Of a stretch of DNA of 64,000 nt, positions 10,648 through 22,230 are shown piece after piece. Each line of letters starts with the position of its first letter. The first letter of the stretch is position 1. The notes beneath the pieces were generated by a model, which searched no databases, had not been told where the DNA came from, and saw only the letters and a program-made list of their open reading frames with translations. The position numbers and the translations under genes were made by a program. Location of the stretch: the NCBI GenBank assembly GCA_023213395.1, contig CM041465.1, positions 94,433,741-94,497,740 on the forward strand. The letters run 5' to 3'. This DNA comes from Cycas panzhihuaensis (lineage: Eukaryota > Cycadophyta).

Positions 10648-11760
10648 TAAATCATTGATTGCTTAGAATGACATCTACTTCTCCCACATTGAACACGTAA
10701 AAATATTATGTGATAATAACATCACCAGCGAAGAGTTTAAGAGTTTCCATCATACTTTGCTTTGATATAACTTGTCTTTTTGCAACATTTATTTGAAAAT
10801 GGGATGTCCTTGAGGGAAATTATTCAAGGTGTTAAACAAAGATCTTATCAATGAAATTGTGAGTGCTATTCAGATTTACCAAGATTTTAACATCTTACTT
10901 TTTTATGAATCTCTGTAGTTTCAATGCATCTAGTCTGGTGAGATTGCTTATAATTGAAAATGAAATTTTTGGAATGTCATGCTTATGGTTGTAATAGTCC
11001 ACTTGAGGTTAATAATGATCCTCCTAAGATGTCTCTGAATTTTCTTCCTCCTTATCTCCTTTGTCTTCTATTACGGGTGATAATTCATTTGTATATAGTT
11101 GGTTCTTCTAATATTTATGCCTAGGTACCCACTTCTTGGTGCATCTAAAGCACAAACCTTTTCTTTCTTCCTAAGTCTTCTTGTTTTTTGAAGGACTTGT
11201 TTGACTAGTCGATTGGGCCTACCAAAAATGTCCTAGGCCAAACAATTGGTAGTTGACTAGGTCAGGTAAATAGAGAGATATAGAGTCTCATTTTTTCTTT
11301 TCATAGCTTGTTAATTTTATCTTCATGTATTCTGGCTAATTATATTGCCTTCTTAAGATTAGTAAGTCTTGCAGTTTTTACATATACTTGAATCTCCATC
11401 ACTAGGGCATTAATGTACAATTAAATGAGTACTACATAACTTAAATTGGTGAATGCCATATTACATTCTTTTACAGTTCGTTTTTGCTTTAATTTTCGTA
11501 ACTCATAATAATAATTGTGATTAGTTATGACTTTAAATCTTTTGATGAACAAACAAACAAATTCACTCTACGTTAATAATTGGTTTCAGAACGTGGTGTA
11601 CCTTAAAGCTTATCTACCATTCATAAGCAATGTCGTCCATGTACAATGTAGCTAAAAAGACTTGCTTTGTTGGCTCAATTTCTAATAAGCAAAAATATTT
11701 CTTTATTTGTTAAATCCATACTTGCACACATGTGGGTATAACGCTTCGTGATAAGTTGGT
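10648..11760 (-). pseudogene. Ty3/Gypsy gag-protease remnant (chromovirus-like)
   Basis: On the minus strand, 11760-11600 resembles Gypsy gag (W...YF..., then a region like QVFLATLYMDDIAYEW). At 11420-11330 there is a stretch like LARIHEDKINKL, a feature of the gag region before the zinc finger. At 11160-11110 the segment GLCFRCTKKWVPRHKY resembles the family knuckle GLCF.CDEKW..GH.C, but its last Cys position is Tyr. The protease motif at 10898-10855 reads ILVNLNSTHNFID where the family has ILVDSGSTHNFID, so the catalytic Asp is lost. The frame continues at 5465-5395 on the far side of Copia-I. Many stops are present, and it is the oldest layer at this locus. Confidence 0.65.
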
Positions 11761-13379
11761 TAACAGGTGATGATAGTGTAGCACCTTGGTGCACTGCTAG
11801 GTAGCTAGCGACTGATAATACAACTAATTGTTGTAACATGGTGAAATATCATTGGTCAATTGATACCAGATACTCAACCGATTGTGGGATTTCCTCACTC
11901 TGTGGAACATACAGGCTGGATACGAGATGATCAGGCTATTCACTGGTCAATTTTAAATGCATGGTCACACGATAGGACTTTGCCGCTTGTTGGAATATAT
12001 GCAAGCAAGATATGAGCTGATTATGAGGAGTACTAAATACGCAACCAACCAATGCAAGACTTACCACCAATGGGATACAAAATGAAACATGTGGAGACTT
12101 TGGTGAAATATGCAAGTGAGATATGACATGATCGAGCGGAGGCTAGGCGGACTGCTGCACAGTGCTAGAGTTTGCCCACGCAAAGCTGAAGGCCAGGCAG
12201 ATTACTACATAGTGTTGAAGTATGCCCACAAAAATTTTTCAATTGTGCACTCCCACAAAGTGCTGGATATGAGATATTTAGGGGCCAGCGATAATCTAGT
12301 AATCACGCGTGCCTCCCTTGTGGTGACCAAGCCTATCTGTTATGGACTAAGTAATCCAAAATTGTTTTCTACAGAGCAAAAAGGCTGCTTTAATATCAAT
12401 TGTTTGGGACCTTTAGATAAACGCCAAATTAGAATGTTAGAAAACTATAAGAGACAGTGATAAAAAAGAATTAAGATTAAATGAATAGATGATGCTTGTT
12501 TACAATGAAAGGGCATTTAAATCTTTCAAAAAAGAATTTATGAAAAGATATGATTTTTTGTTTTAAACTAATTTAATTATTTATTAAAAAGATTTATAAC
12601 AACATTATTGTTTTGAAGACAAATTTCCATTACATAGGCATCAAATTTTGTAACTTCATGTACTTATTCCATATTTATGGATACCATACAATTTGCAAAA
12701 TATGAGTGCTTAAATTCAACAACCCAATGATCCTAAGTTTATGTCACAAATGGCTACTTAAAGTTGGCTGGTTTTTTTATGTGTTTTTTAATTCCTATTT
12801 TTTACAAAAAATTTTGTATGAGAATAAGATAAATAATATTTTTATGCCTAACTTTTTACAAAGATTATACTAAAAATTAAATAGAAAAATTTATGATTTA
12901 GTTAAAAATTTTATTAAGGGATTTAAAATTTGAAAGCTTGATTACTTTCTAATGGCTTTTTAATCTTTGTTTTTTCACGTTTTTCACATAGTGGTAATTA
13001 AACTTCATGAGGGCAAAATGTTGTAGGATTAAAAATATTACTCTATGTTAAGGTTTACATCCAAACTAAACCAGAAAAAAAAAAGCTTTTGAAGGGTATA
13101 ACAAAGACGATCCTTATTGACTAAGAAGTTAATTAAGGATCGTAAACCTGAAAAGTGATGACTGACGACAATGCAATTAAAAAAAATTTGGATAGTCAAT
13201 TTAAATCATAATTAAGTGAAAAAAATTATATTAATAAAGACAAAAGGATAATAACACAATTAAATAAAAATTTAAATAACAATTAAATAGAATAAATAAT
13301 AACTTATATTAAATATATAAGTCATCAATTAAGAAAAAATTGAAAATAAAAAATAATATGCTAGAATATATTCCTATTT
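11761..13379. other. AT-rich sequence without a recognisable gene
   Basis: The first part may be the leader or LTR of the Gypsy remnant, but no boundary can be fixed. A 116-codon plus frame at 12110-12460 lies over a diverged 50-bp duplication and resembles no protein I know. From 12470 to 13379 the sequence is very AT-rich and contains nothing I can name. Confidence 0.4.
12141..12240 (+). repeat. Two diverged tandem copies of a 50-bp unit
   Basis: 12141-12190 and 12191-12240 align in phase. They share GGC.AGGC.GA at the start and TGCCCAC in the second half. Most differences are C/T or G/A, as expected when methylated cytosines decay. Confidence 0.55.
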
Positions 13380-13640
13380 TAACAATCTAAAGAACTCCTT
13401 GGCGTGCTGTGTCTGTTGAGAGCTGATAAGAATACTGATGTATAGACAGACTGAAAATGGAAGATGGAACAGGCAGGTGGAAGACAAACAACGAAAAATG
13501 AAGATACGGACGAATTTACACAGTACGGAGTACAACTGGAGAGTAGGAAACCTATATGGGAGGCCAGATCGGGGTCGAATACCACTTTGGTGCGATCCCA
13601 AGCAGTCCGGGCCAGCCCAAGTGATGAAAAAGCAAATTGA
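13380..13640. other. Small GC-richer island of unknown origin
   Basis: Its composition is clearly less AT-rich than both flanks. Both strands carry short open frames (75 and 118 codons on minus, 74 on plus), none recognisable. It could be a promoter or untranslated exon of the downstream gene, or the head of an unrecognised short element. I cannot choose between these. Confidence 0.3.
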
Positions 13641-14099
13641 TAAATTTTTTGAAGATAAATAAAATTTTCAAAACTCAATAATAATACAGTTTTTCTGCCT
13701 TTCGTCTTTTTATACATATTTGTTGGAGCGTTCAATGGAGCAGACCCATTTTTGATTTAAAGTCGATTACACATTTCATAGATCTTCAAACTCGCATTCT
13801 TTATTAAAAGTTCCTTCTAGTGGATCTGGGTAGATTTTGAGGTGGTACATGTAGGTTGTTCCCTTGCTTCCTATGTGTCCTACAGCTAGTTCAGCAAGTA
13901 GGCGAAATATTTTATTATTCTCATATGGCTCTGCTAGTTTTTTTACCTAGGATGCAGATTCTGAACATAAACTCACTATTGGCCCAGTTCCAATAGTGGT
14001 CGATGAGGCCATATATTCATTTGAAATTTTCTTGATATTTTGCCCATTTGAACTCGAGGGCATTGTGGCTGGTTTTCCTTCATTGGAAACCTTGAAAGT
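13641..14099. other. Stretch upstream of the Gypsy protease fragment, nothing firm
   Basis: On the minus strand this may be further decayed Gypsy sequence continuing from the protease at 14100-14540. Frames are too short and too broken to support a call. Confidence 0.3.
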
Positions 14100-14540
14100 G
14101 AATTTACCCCAATTTCAGATTGTTTTTGTGTCTTGCAACTAGGGTCTGTTGAGTAGTGTTGGATATGTCTCTTTTGTGGTTTTGCGTGTGCACTATTGTG
14201 AAATCCAAAACTACTGTAATACTAGCAACTGTTATTGGGACTCCTAAGAGAATACCCACTGGTTGTACCGGCAGTTGGTTTGCCAACCTAATGGAGTAAT
14301 ATGGAGCCACAATTAGTGATTTTCTTAGCAAAATTCAAGTGGCTTCTGGTAGGACATTGACTCCTAATCTCCCATCAATTAATGTTTTGCAGATGGTTTC
14401 TCCAAAGAAAATTATAGGCACACAGGGATCAGTGGCATTATTCTTCAAGGCAATCAATATTAGGTTGCTCAATTTGGTCCAATAGTACCTGCTGAAAGTT
14501 ACCTGCTTCCCATCTATGGAAATGATAGTACTCCTATTTT
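14100..14540 (-). pseudogene. Ty3/Gypsy aspartic-protease fragment
   Basis: The minus-strand frame reads PCVPIIFFGETICKTLIDG, then GVNVLPEA, a stop, and APYYSIRLANQLPVQPVG with GVPITV downstream. This is the order seen in retropepsin-like domains of plant Ty3/Gypsy polyproteins (usually ALIDGGSGVNI...L...P.......ANQ...P.G). The catalytic Asp of LIDG is present, but GGS has become GRL. It is a short internal fragment without flanking LTRs. It lies just upstream of the exons of the WVD2-like gene and in the opposite orientation, probably within an intron of that gene. Confidence 0.6.
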
Positions 14541-15274
14541 CCTGAAAAAAACTCTCTCATGCAGAGAAAATGAGACCAATGGCAGGATTAATTTGAATAT
14601 TCTTTGCAAATCTAGCAGTGACACCGCTTAACTATGTCGTTTTCAGCGGCTGCCAAAAGAGGAGTGCTGGCTTAAGTGGTGACTGCTTAGGATATGATGA
14701 AACCATGTGGCATCAAAAAGTTCATCACTCCTTCCAGTTTTTGTTTCTCCCACCAAATTCATTTTGGCAATTTCCTATTTTACTTTTTCCCATTGGCTGT
14801 TTTTTCCATTTATACTTATATTTTGTAGGGTTATTGAGTGAAATGTGGAAATCCATGGTACTTTATTTACCCCTTATCAGCCTAGCAACTCCTGGAATGT
14901 CTTTGCAGCTGCTGTTGAGAAAAAATGGACTGTCTAGTAATAATGCATATGATGGCTTTCATTCTGTGACTGAGCATATTTGTTTACAATTTTGCTCGAA
15001 GCATTGTATGCCACTTGATTGAAAAATTACTCCTTGTATGCTTCTATTTTGAAAGTTTGTTTATATTTCTGTTTTCTAACTGTTTCAAAATTGGCAAAAC
15101 AATCTGGCTGGATAAATAATTGGAATCCAATGGATATAGTTGCTGGTTGATTTGTTGTTATAGAGGTTTGTCAACTGTCACTATGGATGTAACATACCCT
15201 ATCTGCAGGGTTGTTCTAGCTTATGTTATCATTTACAAAACATTTGACACTTTTTTATGGGGGGTTTATTCCAG
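14541..15274 (+). other. Probable intron sequence upstream of the first visible WVD2-like exon
   Basis: A 134-codon plus frame (14618-15022) shows no family resemblance. I looked for the expected preceding TPX2-domain exon (ERAEKRKE-like) and did not find it. The segment ends in TTTATTCCAG, an acceptor site. Confidence 0.45.
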
Positions 15275-17278
15275 TTTTATACGAAACTGGAAGAGAAATT
15301 AAATGCTAAGGAGGCTGAGATGAATCAGATTCAAGCAAAGACACAGGTTTGATTCAGACCTGACATTCAAGCATCAAGTTTTGATTTGATTTGATTTGAT
15401 TTTTTTAAGGCAGAAAGGAGAGAGAAAGTACAAGTTGTTAATTACAGATTAAGTTAAGCAACAAGTTTAACTGATGATCAGATTTATCGTGTATTAATTG
15501 AATATATACCATCCCATTCTCTGTAAGATACAGAAACTAGTTCAAACTCTTTTGTTTCCTCTTTCGGTAGAGGATGGTTCTGAGTCAGTCATTTGCTTGT
15601 TTCTTTTCCGTGGCTACTGAATGATCTAGTCTGAAACTTCTCTGAAGTTTCATTTATGTTCGGTGGTTAGCTGGTGATATGTTTGGTCTTTTTCCATCAC
15701 AGGCAGAATTGAAGGCTGAAATAAAACTATTGCGTAGGAGCCTTAATTTCAAAGCTACACCCATGCCTACTTTCTACCAGGAATTGGTACCACCAAAGGC
15801 ACAAATAAAGAAGGTATGAATTATTGGAACTTGCACATAGAAATTGCAAATATCTCTGTTCGTTACTATTGATGTCCAATCTACAATCATCATGCATATA
15901 TACATGTTTGGTGCTCTTTCATGAAGAGGTATGACCCATTGGCATACCCATTCCTAAATAATAATTAATTGAGGATAATTGTTTGATTAGGTACATGATA
16001 TCCTTTATCTAGCACCATGGTTTATCAGGTTCTTTAGCAAATGTAGCTACTGGATTTTCCTACATATGTTTAGTGAAACTAAGTTGCACAGCTGCTTCTG
16101 TCCATTTTCTGCCACACTCACACCTCCTGTGTCCACATGTTAGCTCTCCTGCTATCCCAAGGAATTGAACCACACTGATGCAGTCATAGTTTGGGAATAT
16201 TCTGACAACACTCCCACAACTGATGCACCTGCAAGCAACATGCAATCTTCGTTCAGATTCCATTCCTTCTCAAAATGGCTTCTATACTGCACCACCAAAC
16301 CATTGAAAATCCATGCCCTCTGTTTATTCTCTTGCTCAGAAAGGCTTTGTGCCTAATTATAATGCTTGAAACACTGGTTGCTTTGTTGTTTGACTTGCTG
16401 GCTCATTTGTATTTTGTTTGTAAAGGTTAACACTGGAAGTGTTTCGACGATTGCTGCAGGTCCCACCAACTTTTGCAAAGTTGCCAAAGCTTGCGAGGAA
16501 GAATGATACTACTGCTTCTCAGATAGATTCAGATGGTAGTTCTATACCGTCTCATAAGACTGTTTCTGAAAAAGAAGTCAAGTACAGTTGTTTAGTAGAG
16601 AAGCACATTGATCTGTCAGAGAAAAATGGCAAGCTTCCATCAGCTAGTGAGAGAACTCCCTATTTAAAAAAGGCACAGAAGGCAGCCTCAACAAATCGTT
16701 TAGGTGGAAATAACTTAAAATCTAAAGTTCCAAGTAATGGGAATATGAAATCAGTATTTATATATCCTGCTGAAACAGAGAGTTGTTCAACAAAAGCAGT
16801 TTGTGATGAATTGGAACTAAAGAATTCCAATGTGATTGAACATCCATCCCTAACCAAGGAAAGCAACAGACAAAGTGCTAATATGTCTTATGGCAAGACA
16901 CAGTCATTGCATGGTGACAGTCTGTTGGGTGGCAAGCAACAGGATTTAACAAATGATATATCTGCAGAATCCAAAGAGATGCCTGATGAGAGCAGAAGAA
17001 ATATTCAAGTTGGTGCAAGTGCTAACAGTGAAATGACCAAAGACAAAGGTGAATCACAGATGATTGTGAACACTCAAGTGAAGGTGGAGTTACAGAAGAT
17101 TGACAGTGCCAAAGACAAGGTTGCTGTACAGAAGAGCAATGGAGTCAGAGACAAAGACTATAATACGGGTATTACTGGAAATCGTCCCAAGCTTAAAGCA
17201 AAGGCTCAACAGCATGCCTCACCCAATGACAATCAAGAATCTAAGGACAGAATTGTTAAGCCAGCAAAACATGATTGA
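15275..17278 (+). CDS. WAVE-DAMPENED2-LIKE / TPX2-domain protein gene, last three exons
   Basis: Three exons join in phase 0: 15275-15346 (24 codons), 15703-15813 (37 codons) and 16460-17278 (272 codons plus TGA). Every junction has AG before and GT after the exon. Exon 1 reads [15 protein letters not shown], the KLEEK heart of the TPX2 domain. Exon 2 reads [20 protein letters not shown], and exon 3 opens [14 protein letters not shown]. This matches the C-terminal half of the TPX2 domain in WVD2-like proteins, which bind and bundle cortical microtubules and shape anisotropic growth. The rest of exon 3 is a Ser/Lys/Glu-rich, probably disordered tail without a known domain. No stop or frameshift disturbs the three exons, unlike all mobile-element frames nearby. 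The start codon and the N-terminal exons were not found; they may lie further upstream behind transposon-filled introns, or the copy is 5'-truncated. Confidence 0.75.
15347..15702 (+). other. Intron of the WVD2-like gene (356 bp)
   Basis: It begins GTTTGA after exon codon CAG and ends TTCCATCACAG. It contains a short GATTT tandem run near 15380-15400. Confidence 0.75.
15814..16459 (+). other. Intron of the WVD2-like gene (646 bp)
   Basis: It begins GTATGA and ends TTGCTGCAG. It holds no gene; the short frames on both strands are shadows. Confidence 0.75.
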
Positions 17279-19782
17279 CAAAGTTTCGCAACATCTGCTG
17301 GGAGTGTGAAACTGCGCCAATGCCGGTATGAAGTATGCCATTAAAGGCAGTACAGGATCGGCCTGCTTGATTGCAGATGGAGCCGTTGCCTCATAGATTA
17401 AGTAAGCTGTTATTGGATTCATAGGAGCCGCCCCAGCTTACATGTATATGGATAAATCCAGTATCTGTTGAGCTATGCTTGTAGACCTACAGAGAGTTCC
17501 CATTCTGCGCCCTAAAGTACATCAAAGATGCAGTTTCCGCTACAGTTGGAAGGTAAGCCATTGGAGAAATGACCACAGGCTGGGTATTGACTGGATAAAT
17601 TTGAAGCTTTTGGTAGAGCTCTAAAGGGTGAAATGAGAATCTAGTTGCACTGGAGTTTTCACTACAGGGCTTCATATCGAATAAGGGTTCTATAGTATCT
17701 TGAAGTTATAGGATTTGCATCCTCTTAGAGGTCTGTATAACTTGTTGAAGGGTTTGGTAGCAACTTCCACCAATGTTTGTTTGTTCTGGATAATCACCTC
17801 GACAGAATGATGCTTTGTGAATTGTAAAATAATGGGATTAAAAATTCTTGCATGCTTTATTAACTGGTTTCACCATGAGGCAAGGGGAAACATTTCCTGC
17901 CCATTTTTCTCTTAGGGACTTAAAACATATCCGACCATGATACCGTTGGGAATGTAAACAAATCTCGTATGTGGGGAAGAAGTGGGTGAGAAAACTACAA
18001 TGGGTTTTTGAAGAAGAATTGTCCATTATTTTTGTAACCCATAGAAGGATCATGGATTATTATTATTATTATACCCCTTAGGGGGACTTAGGTGTGTGAA
18101 ATATAGAGAGAATGTTTGGTAGAGGAAGTCATCATTTATATAAGGGATATTTGGAAGATCCTCAAAGATGAGTTTCGCCTCACTTGGTGTCTTTTCACTT
18201 TATTCCATGACTTTTCATGTGACTCTTGCATGGTATTATTTAAAGATGAGGTGGAAGGGCAATAGCAAGAATGGATGAATTTTTTGATGTTTGTTTTTAT
18301 GAGTAAGTTTGTTAGGAGAGTTATACCAAAGTGAGCCAAGAGGAATGCTTCTGTGTATATAACACGAGAGTTTTAGCCTAGCTTATGCATGAAAGGGTTT
18401 AAAAGCTAAATGTGGAAGTTAAATAGGTTAATTAGGTTTAATTGGGATGAGTGGGCTTAGTTGTGTTTAATTAATAACTAATTTAAGAAATCTAAGGGAC
18501 GCGGATATTGGTGAAAGGATTATGATGACAAGTCAAATTAGTCTATATAGGTGTCATTTTCATTATAGTTAATGCTGTAATATATTTGCGTTTAAACTTA
18601 CATAGGTCTTTTGACCTTTGGTACCACCTTGTATGATCAGGACTATTTTAAGTGGTATTAAGGGTTCCTATCTTATGTTGTGGAATTATTTCTTATTTTG
18701 TTCTCACCAATTAATCCAACTTACCATGTGCTAATTCTTTATTATTATTAGTCAAACTCTCTCTAACAATTCATCTCCTTATTCTCATTATTGTTCTTTA
18801 TCTCCATCATCTTCTCTTAATTTGGCATCTCTCTAATTAGTAACTTCTATGATCACTTTGCTTATTTTGTTCAAGTGATACCTTCTATATCCACTTATCT
18901 ATCATTATTTCCCATTTTTTTCCTTTCATTTACACATTCCAACATGCTTGACTGGATTTCTTTACCCTCCACCTATTTTTCGTACCTCCCTATTCTTTTC
19001 TTACATCCCATCCCTCTATCTATTCCAGTTGCCACCATCATTATCTATCAACAATTCATTGGTGGCCAATGTCTACCTCATGCAACTAACAATCACCTTG
19101 ATGAAGTCTACCTAGCATTCCTCAAATGCACCACCATAGAGTCCTATGTTCTTGCTATCATAAAAAAATTCTCAAGACTTCCCAAGGTTTACAATATTTC
19201 CCCATCACATAATAGGATATTCCCTTCAAACTCAAACTAAAAGTTAGATAACCAATCCGAGGTATTTAACAAGCATTTGTAAAATAATGCTACCACTACA
19301 AGAATGGACAAAGAAGACTTAAAAAGAAGCCTTAACAAAGGCCATGAAATAACCCAAGGGTTCATTGATCAATCAATTGAAATGCAATGCATTATATAGG
19401 CCAAGTGAATGCACCCAATATTACTAGACTTTAATTGATAGACAAAAAGACCATAAAAAACAATGGATTTAAACTCTAGAAATTGCACAATGGGTTTATT
19501 TACGACCATTGAGAAAAAAGATTTGACCAAGGAGTCATATTTGAAATTAAGAATCAATAATTCACACCATTGAGAATAAGGGAAAATGAGACAACTGACA
19601 TTATGGAACAAAAATAACATTGCTAGCATGTGAATAGAGAAATTGGAATTGTATTTTATATTCCTCCCTATAAAGGAAGATTAAAATAAGATAATGTTTA
19701 TATGATTGAAAGAGTCTAAGATTGGTGGATAATGTGGCCTTAGGAACAAGAAGTGCAAGGCATAGAGACATTCATCTAATAT
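17279..19782. other. 3' untranslated region and intergenic sequence, no gene seen
   Basis: The first few hundred bases are moderately GC-balanced and probably are the 3' untranslated region of the WVD2-like gene; I could not place the poly(A) site. A short ATT repeat lies near 18057-18071. A 121-codon plus frame at 18875-19240 is hydrophobic at first and resembles nothing known. Confidence 0.4.
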
Positions 19783-20125
19783 TGTCAGCATGGCAATTAA
19801 TTATTAAGCCACTTGTTAATATTAATGTGTGGTTTAATTATGTGATTAACGAAAATGTGTGAGTTATTCGGAGAGACACAACCTTTAAGGGTTGACACCT
19901 CTTAGGAATTATAAATATCCTAAAGTCCCCTATATATTCATGTCAATCAAGTTGAAATCAAGGCAATTGATAGATTTTTGTGGTGGATTTTTTTTGAAAG
20001 GGTTTTGTCATGTATATCTTGTATACTATGCAATTGTTCTCTGTTGATTTTGTTTGTTTGCTTGTTGTTATGGAAAAGATTCTGCAGTATGTAAATATGT
20101 ATACATTCATTCATGTTTTTTAACA
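19783..20125 (+). repeat. Left LTR of Copia-II
   Basis: It starts TGTCAGCATGG and ends TTAACA before the primer-binding site. The block CACAACCTTTAAGGGTTGAC is shared exactly with the right LTR. Confidence 0.85.
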
Positions 20126-20137
20126 TGGTATTAGGGC
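20126..20137 (+). promoter_or_regulatory. Primer-binding site of Copia-II
   Basis: TGGTATTAGGGC immediately follows the LTR, as in other initiator tRNA-Met-primed Copia elements. Confidence 0.75.
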
Positions 20138-21480
20138 CATAAGGTCCTACACAGTTGAAGCTGGAGTTGAGTGGAGTGATAAGATCATAGGTTATTGGAT
20201 AAAGTCAATAGAGCCCAAGTTTCTTGAGAATTTTTTCTTCTCCAACAATTTGCAGAGTAGGCATAGTGGTCAATGGTCATTGAGAAGGTGAAACTCATCT
20301 ATTAACAAGGTTAGTACACAATTTGGAGTCAAAAATCAAACTTGCAAGCCTTTTTAGATTGAGTTGGGTTTATTGTGGAGTCATTTGAAGCTGCTTGGGT
20401 GTGTTGGGCACTATCTAAAGCCAATGGAGCAAGCTCTGAAGGAGATTCAATAGTGTTGGGCGTCATTGAATATCATACAAACAAGTTTGGCTTTATTTTG
20501 AAAGAGTTTGATTATTGGCATTAAAAATCAATAATTTACATCAAGGAAATCTAATTTTCTTACCTGAGAGCGAGATTGCATCCATATAAGGTGGTTTTCT
20601 GTCTGTAATAACGCCATTGGGCAGCATTTATAACTATATGTTAGAACTTCCTTATGTATGTTGATTGACGCTGGAGATTAGGCAACTTTGTAAAGCCCAT
20701 GACCCTATTTTCTCTTTGTTCTGAATATAATTTGCATAGAGGGGACCGTAGACCTACTTGAGTGTGAAAGTGATTGCATATGGTTGAAATTCTAGGCTGT
20801 ATAAGGTGTTGATAAGTTATAGAGAGTTCAGACGTCTCTATGCAGGTCACAACCCCTCATATGACAGTCGCATCTCTAAATCACGACGTTTGAAGTCGGC
20901 TCACAGGTATTGAGGGATATTTCACATATATTAAGGTTTTTTAAACTTTACTCATTCCTTAATATTTGTTTATATTTGATTTACACCATATGCATTGAGT
21001 GAAAAGTTGTGTGAGTTTTGTGGACAACCGCCAATTTTAGAATATGCCTTTGGCATATTCCATTATAAATTAGAACTCATAACCTTTGAAAAGCCATTGA
21101 AATAATGTGTTGTGTATACAACATTGTGCATTGGGTGTTTTCTATCAAATCTGGAGATCATTGAAGGCAATTTTTTATTGGAATCTAATTTGGATGTCAT
21201 ACCAACCACTGTTACATTGAGATTTCCTATTTTGTGAAGCATTTTTTATGGATTTTGAGTGTTTTCCGAAGCTATTTAAATGATTGGAGAACCATTTTAA
21301 GTCCCAATGCTATTGAGTTGGTTGTTGGTGGTTGGTTTTTGGCTTGCATAACCATTAATTTATATACCCCAACATATGTGCTTGCGAAGAAGAACAGAGT
21401 GAAGTTGGTGTCATGCAAAAGACTAGAAGTCTAGTAATTTGGTATTATTGACTTATTTTTGAAGCTCATTTCTTGAGAAT
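20138..21480 (+). other. Copia-II leader, no gene
   Basis: A long leader between primer-binding site and gag with only short frames. A 66-codon frame at 21234-21434 just before gag is not recognisable. Confidence 0.45.
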
Positions 21481-22230
21481 GGATAAATTAATGCCTAAAG
21501 TTATCTTTAATGGCAATAACTTCGGTGAATGGAAGGTTAATATAGAATTAATACTTATGCTAAATCAACTCTAGGCAATAACAAAGACGAAAGTGGACAC
21601 AATTTCACTTGGCCACAAAGAACGAGTTTGATTTTAGGAGAAGCAACTCATGGCAGTTAGATTGTTGAAACTATCACTGGTGCTAGACCAAAGAGCGTTG
21701 GTTTATAATCTTGACCAACTAGATGAAATTTAGGCAAAGTTGTGTGAAACTTTTAAGAAGAAGACGAGTAGGTGTCTTGCTTTGATGTTGGGGCTTCTCA
21801 ATTCAACGGTGAAAGATGAGACCAATATAAGCACCTACTTGAATAAAGTCATTGATTTAAAGAATAAGTTAGAGGAGTTGAAATCAAATTTGATTAATAA
21901 TGCACTGTCGTTTACAGTAATTATATCAAAACTGCTAGTTGCATTTGTAACTTTCGAGACCATTTATGATAGATATGAGGTGATGGAGGGTGAAATATTT
22001 GATAGTATTAAAAATCTCATTCTAGTTGATGATGCCAAGCTTAAACACCATAGGATGCTTGGTAGTTTCCATGGAAATCGGGCCTTAGTCATGAAGATGT
22101 AGAGGAGAGAGACCGTTTCAGAAGAAAAGTTCACATAGAGAACAGGGAAAGAAACTCAAGAGAAGAAAAACTTCACTAGTGAATGCAACTACTACAAGAA
22201 GAAAGGTCATAGAGAGAAGAACTATTGGTT
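21481..22230 (+). pseudogene. Copia-II gag
   Basis: The ATG at 21481 opens MDKLMPKVIFNGNNFGEWKV, the start of a UBN2-type gag. Stops follow in the first 80 codons. An open stretch of 120 codons (21740-22102) covers the middle, with YLNKVIDLKNKLEEL. The zinc-knuckle region at about 22175-22225 reads CNYYKKKGHREKNYWF, in which the second and fourth metal ligands are replaced by Tyr. Gag would form particles around element RNA; this copy cannot. Confidence 0.75.

Noticed and set aside
11860-11900. Primer-binding site of the minus-strand Gypsy element
   Set aside because: TGGTATCAATTGACC is suggestive, but no LTR end or partner could be established.
12110-12460. 116-codon plus frame as a gene
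   Set aside because: It spans a diverged 50-bp duplication and no domain or neighbour supports it.
14618-15022. 134-codon frame as an upstream exon of the WVD2-like gene
   Set aside because: It does not contain the expected TPX2-domain sequence and has no recognisable family.
18057-18071. CRISPR-like or satellite array
   Set aside because: It is only a short ATT run; no array of spaced direct repeats occurs anywhere in the window.
18640-18675. Primer-binding site TGGTATTAAGG after an LTR
   Set aside because: No LTR-like start, no paired copy and no gag downstream.
18875-19240. 121-codon frame with a hydrophobic start
   Set aside because: T-rich DNA gives hydrophobic residues; no homologous pattern and no gene signals around it.
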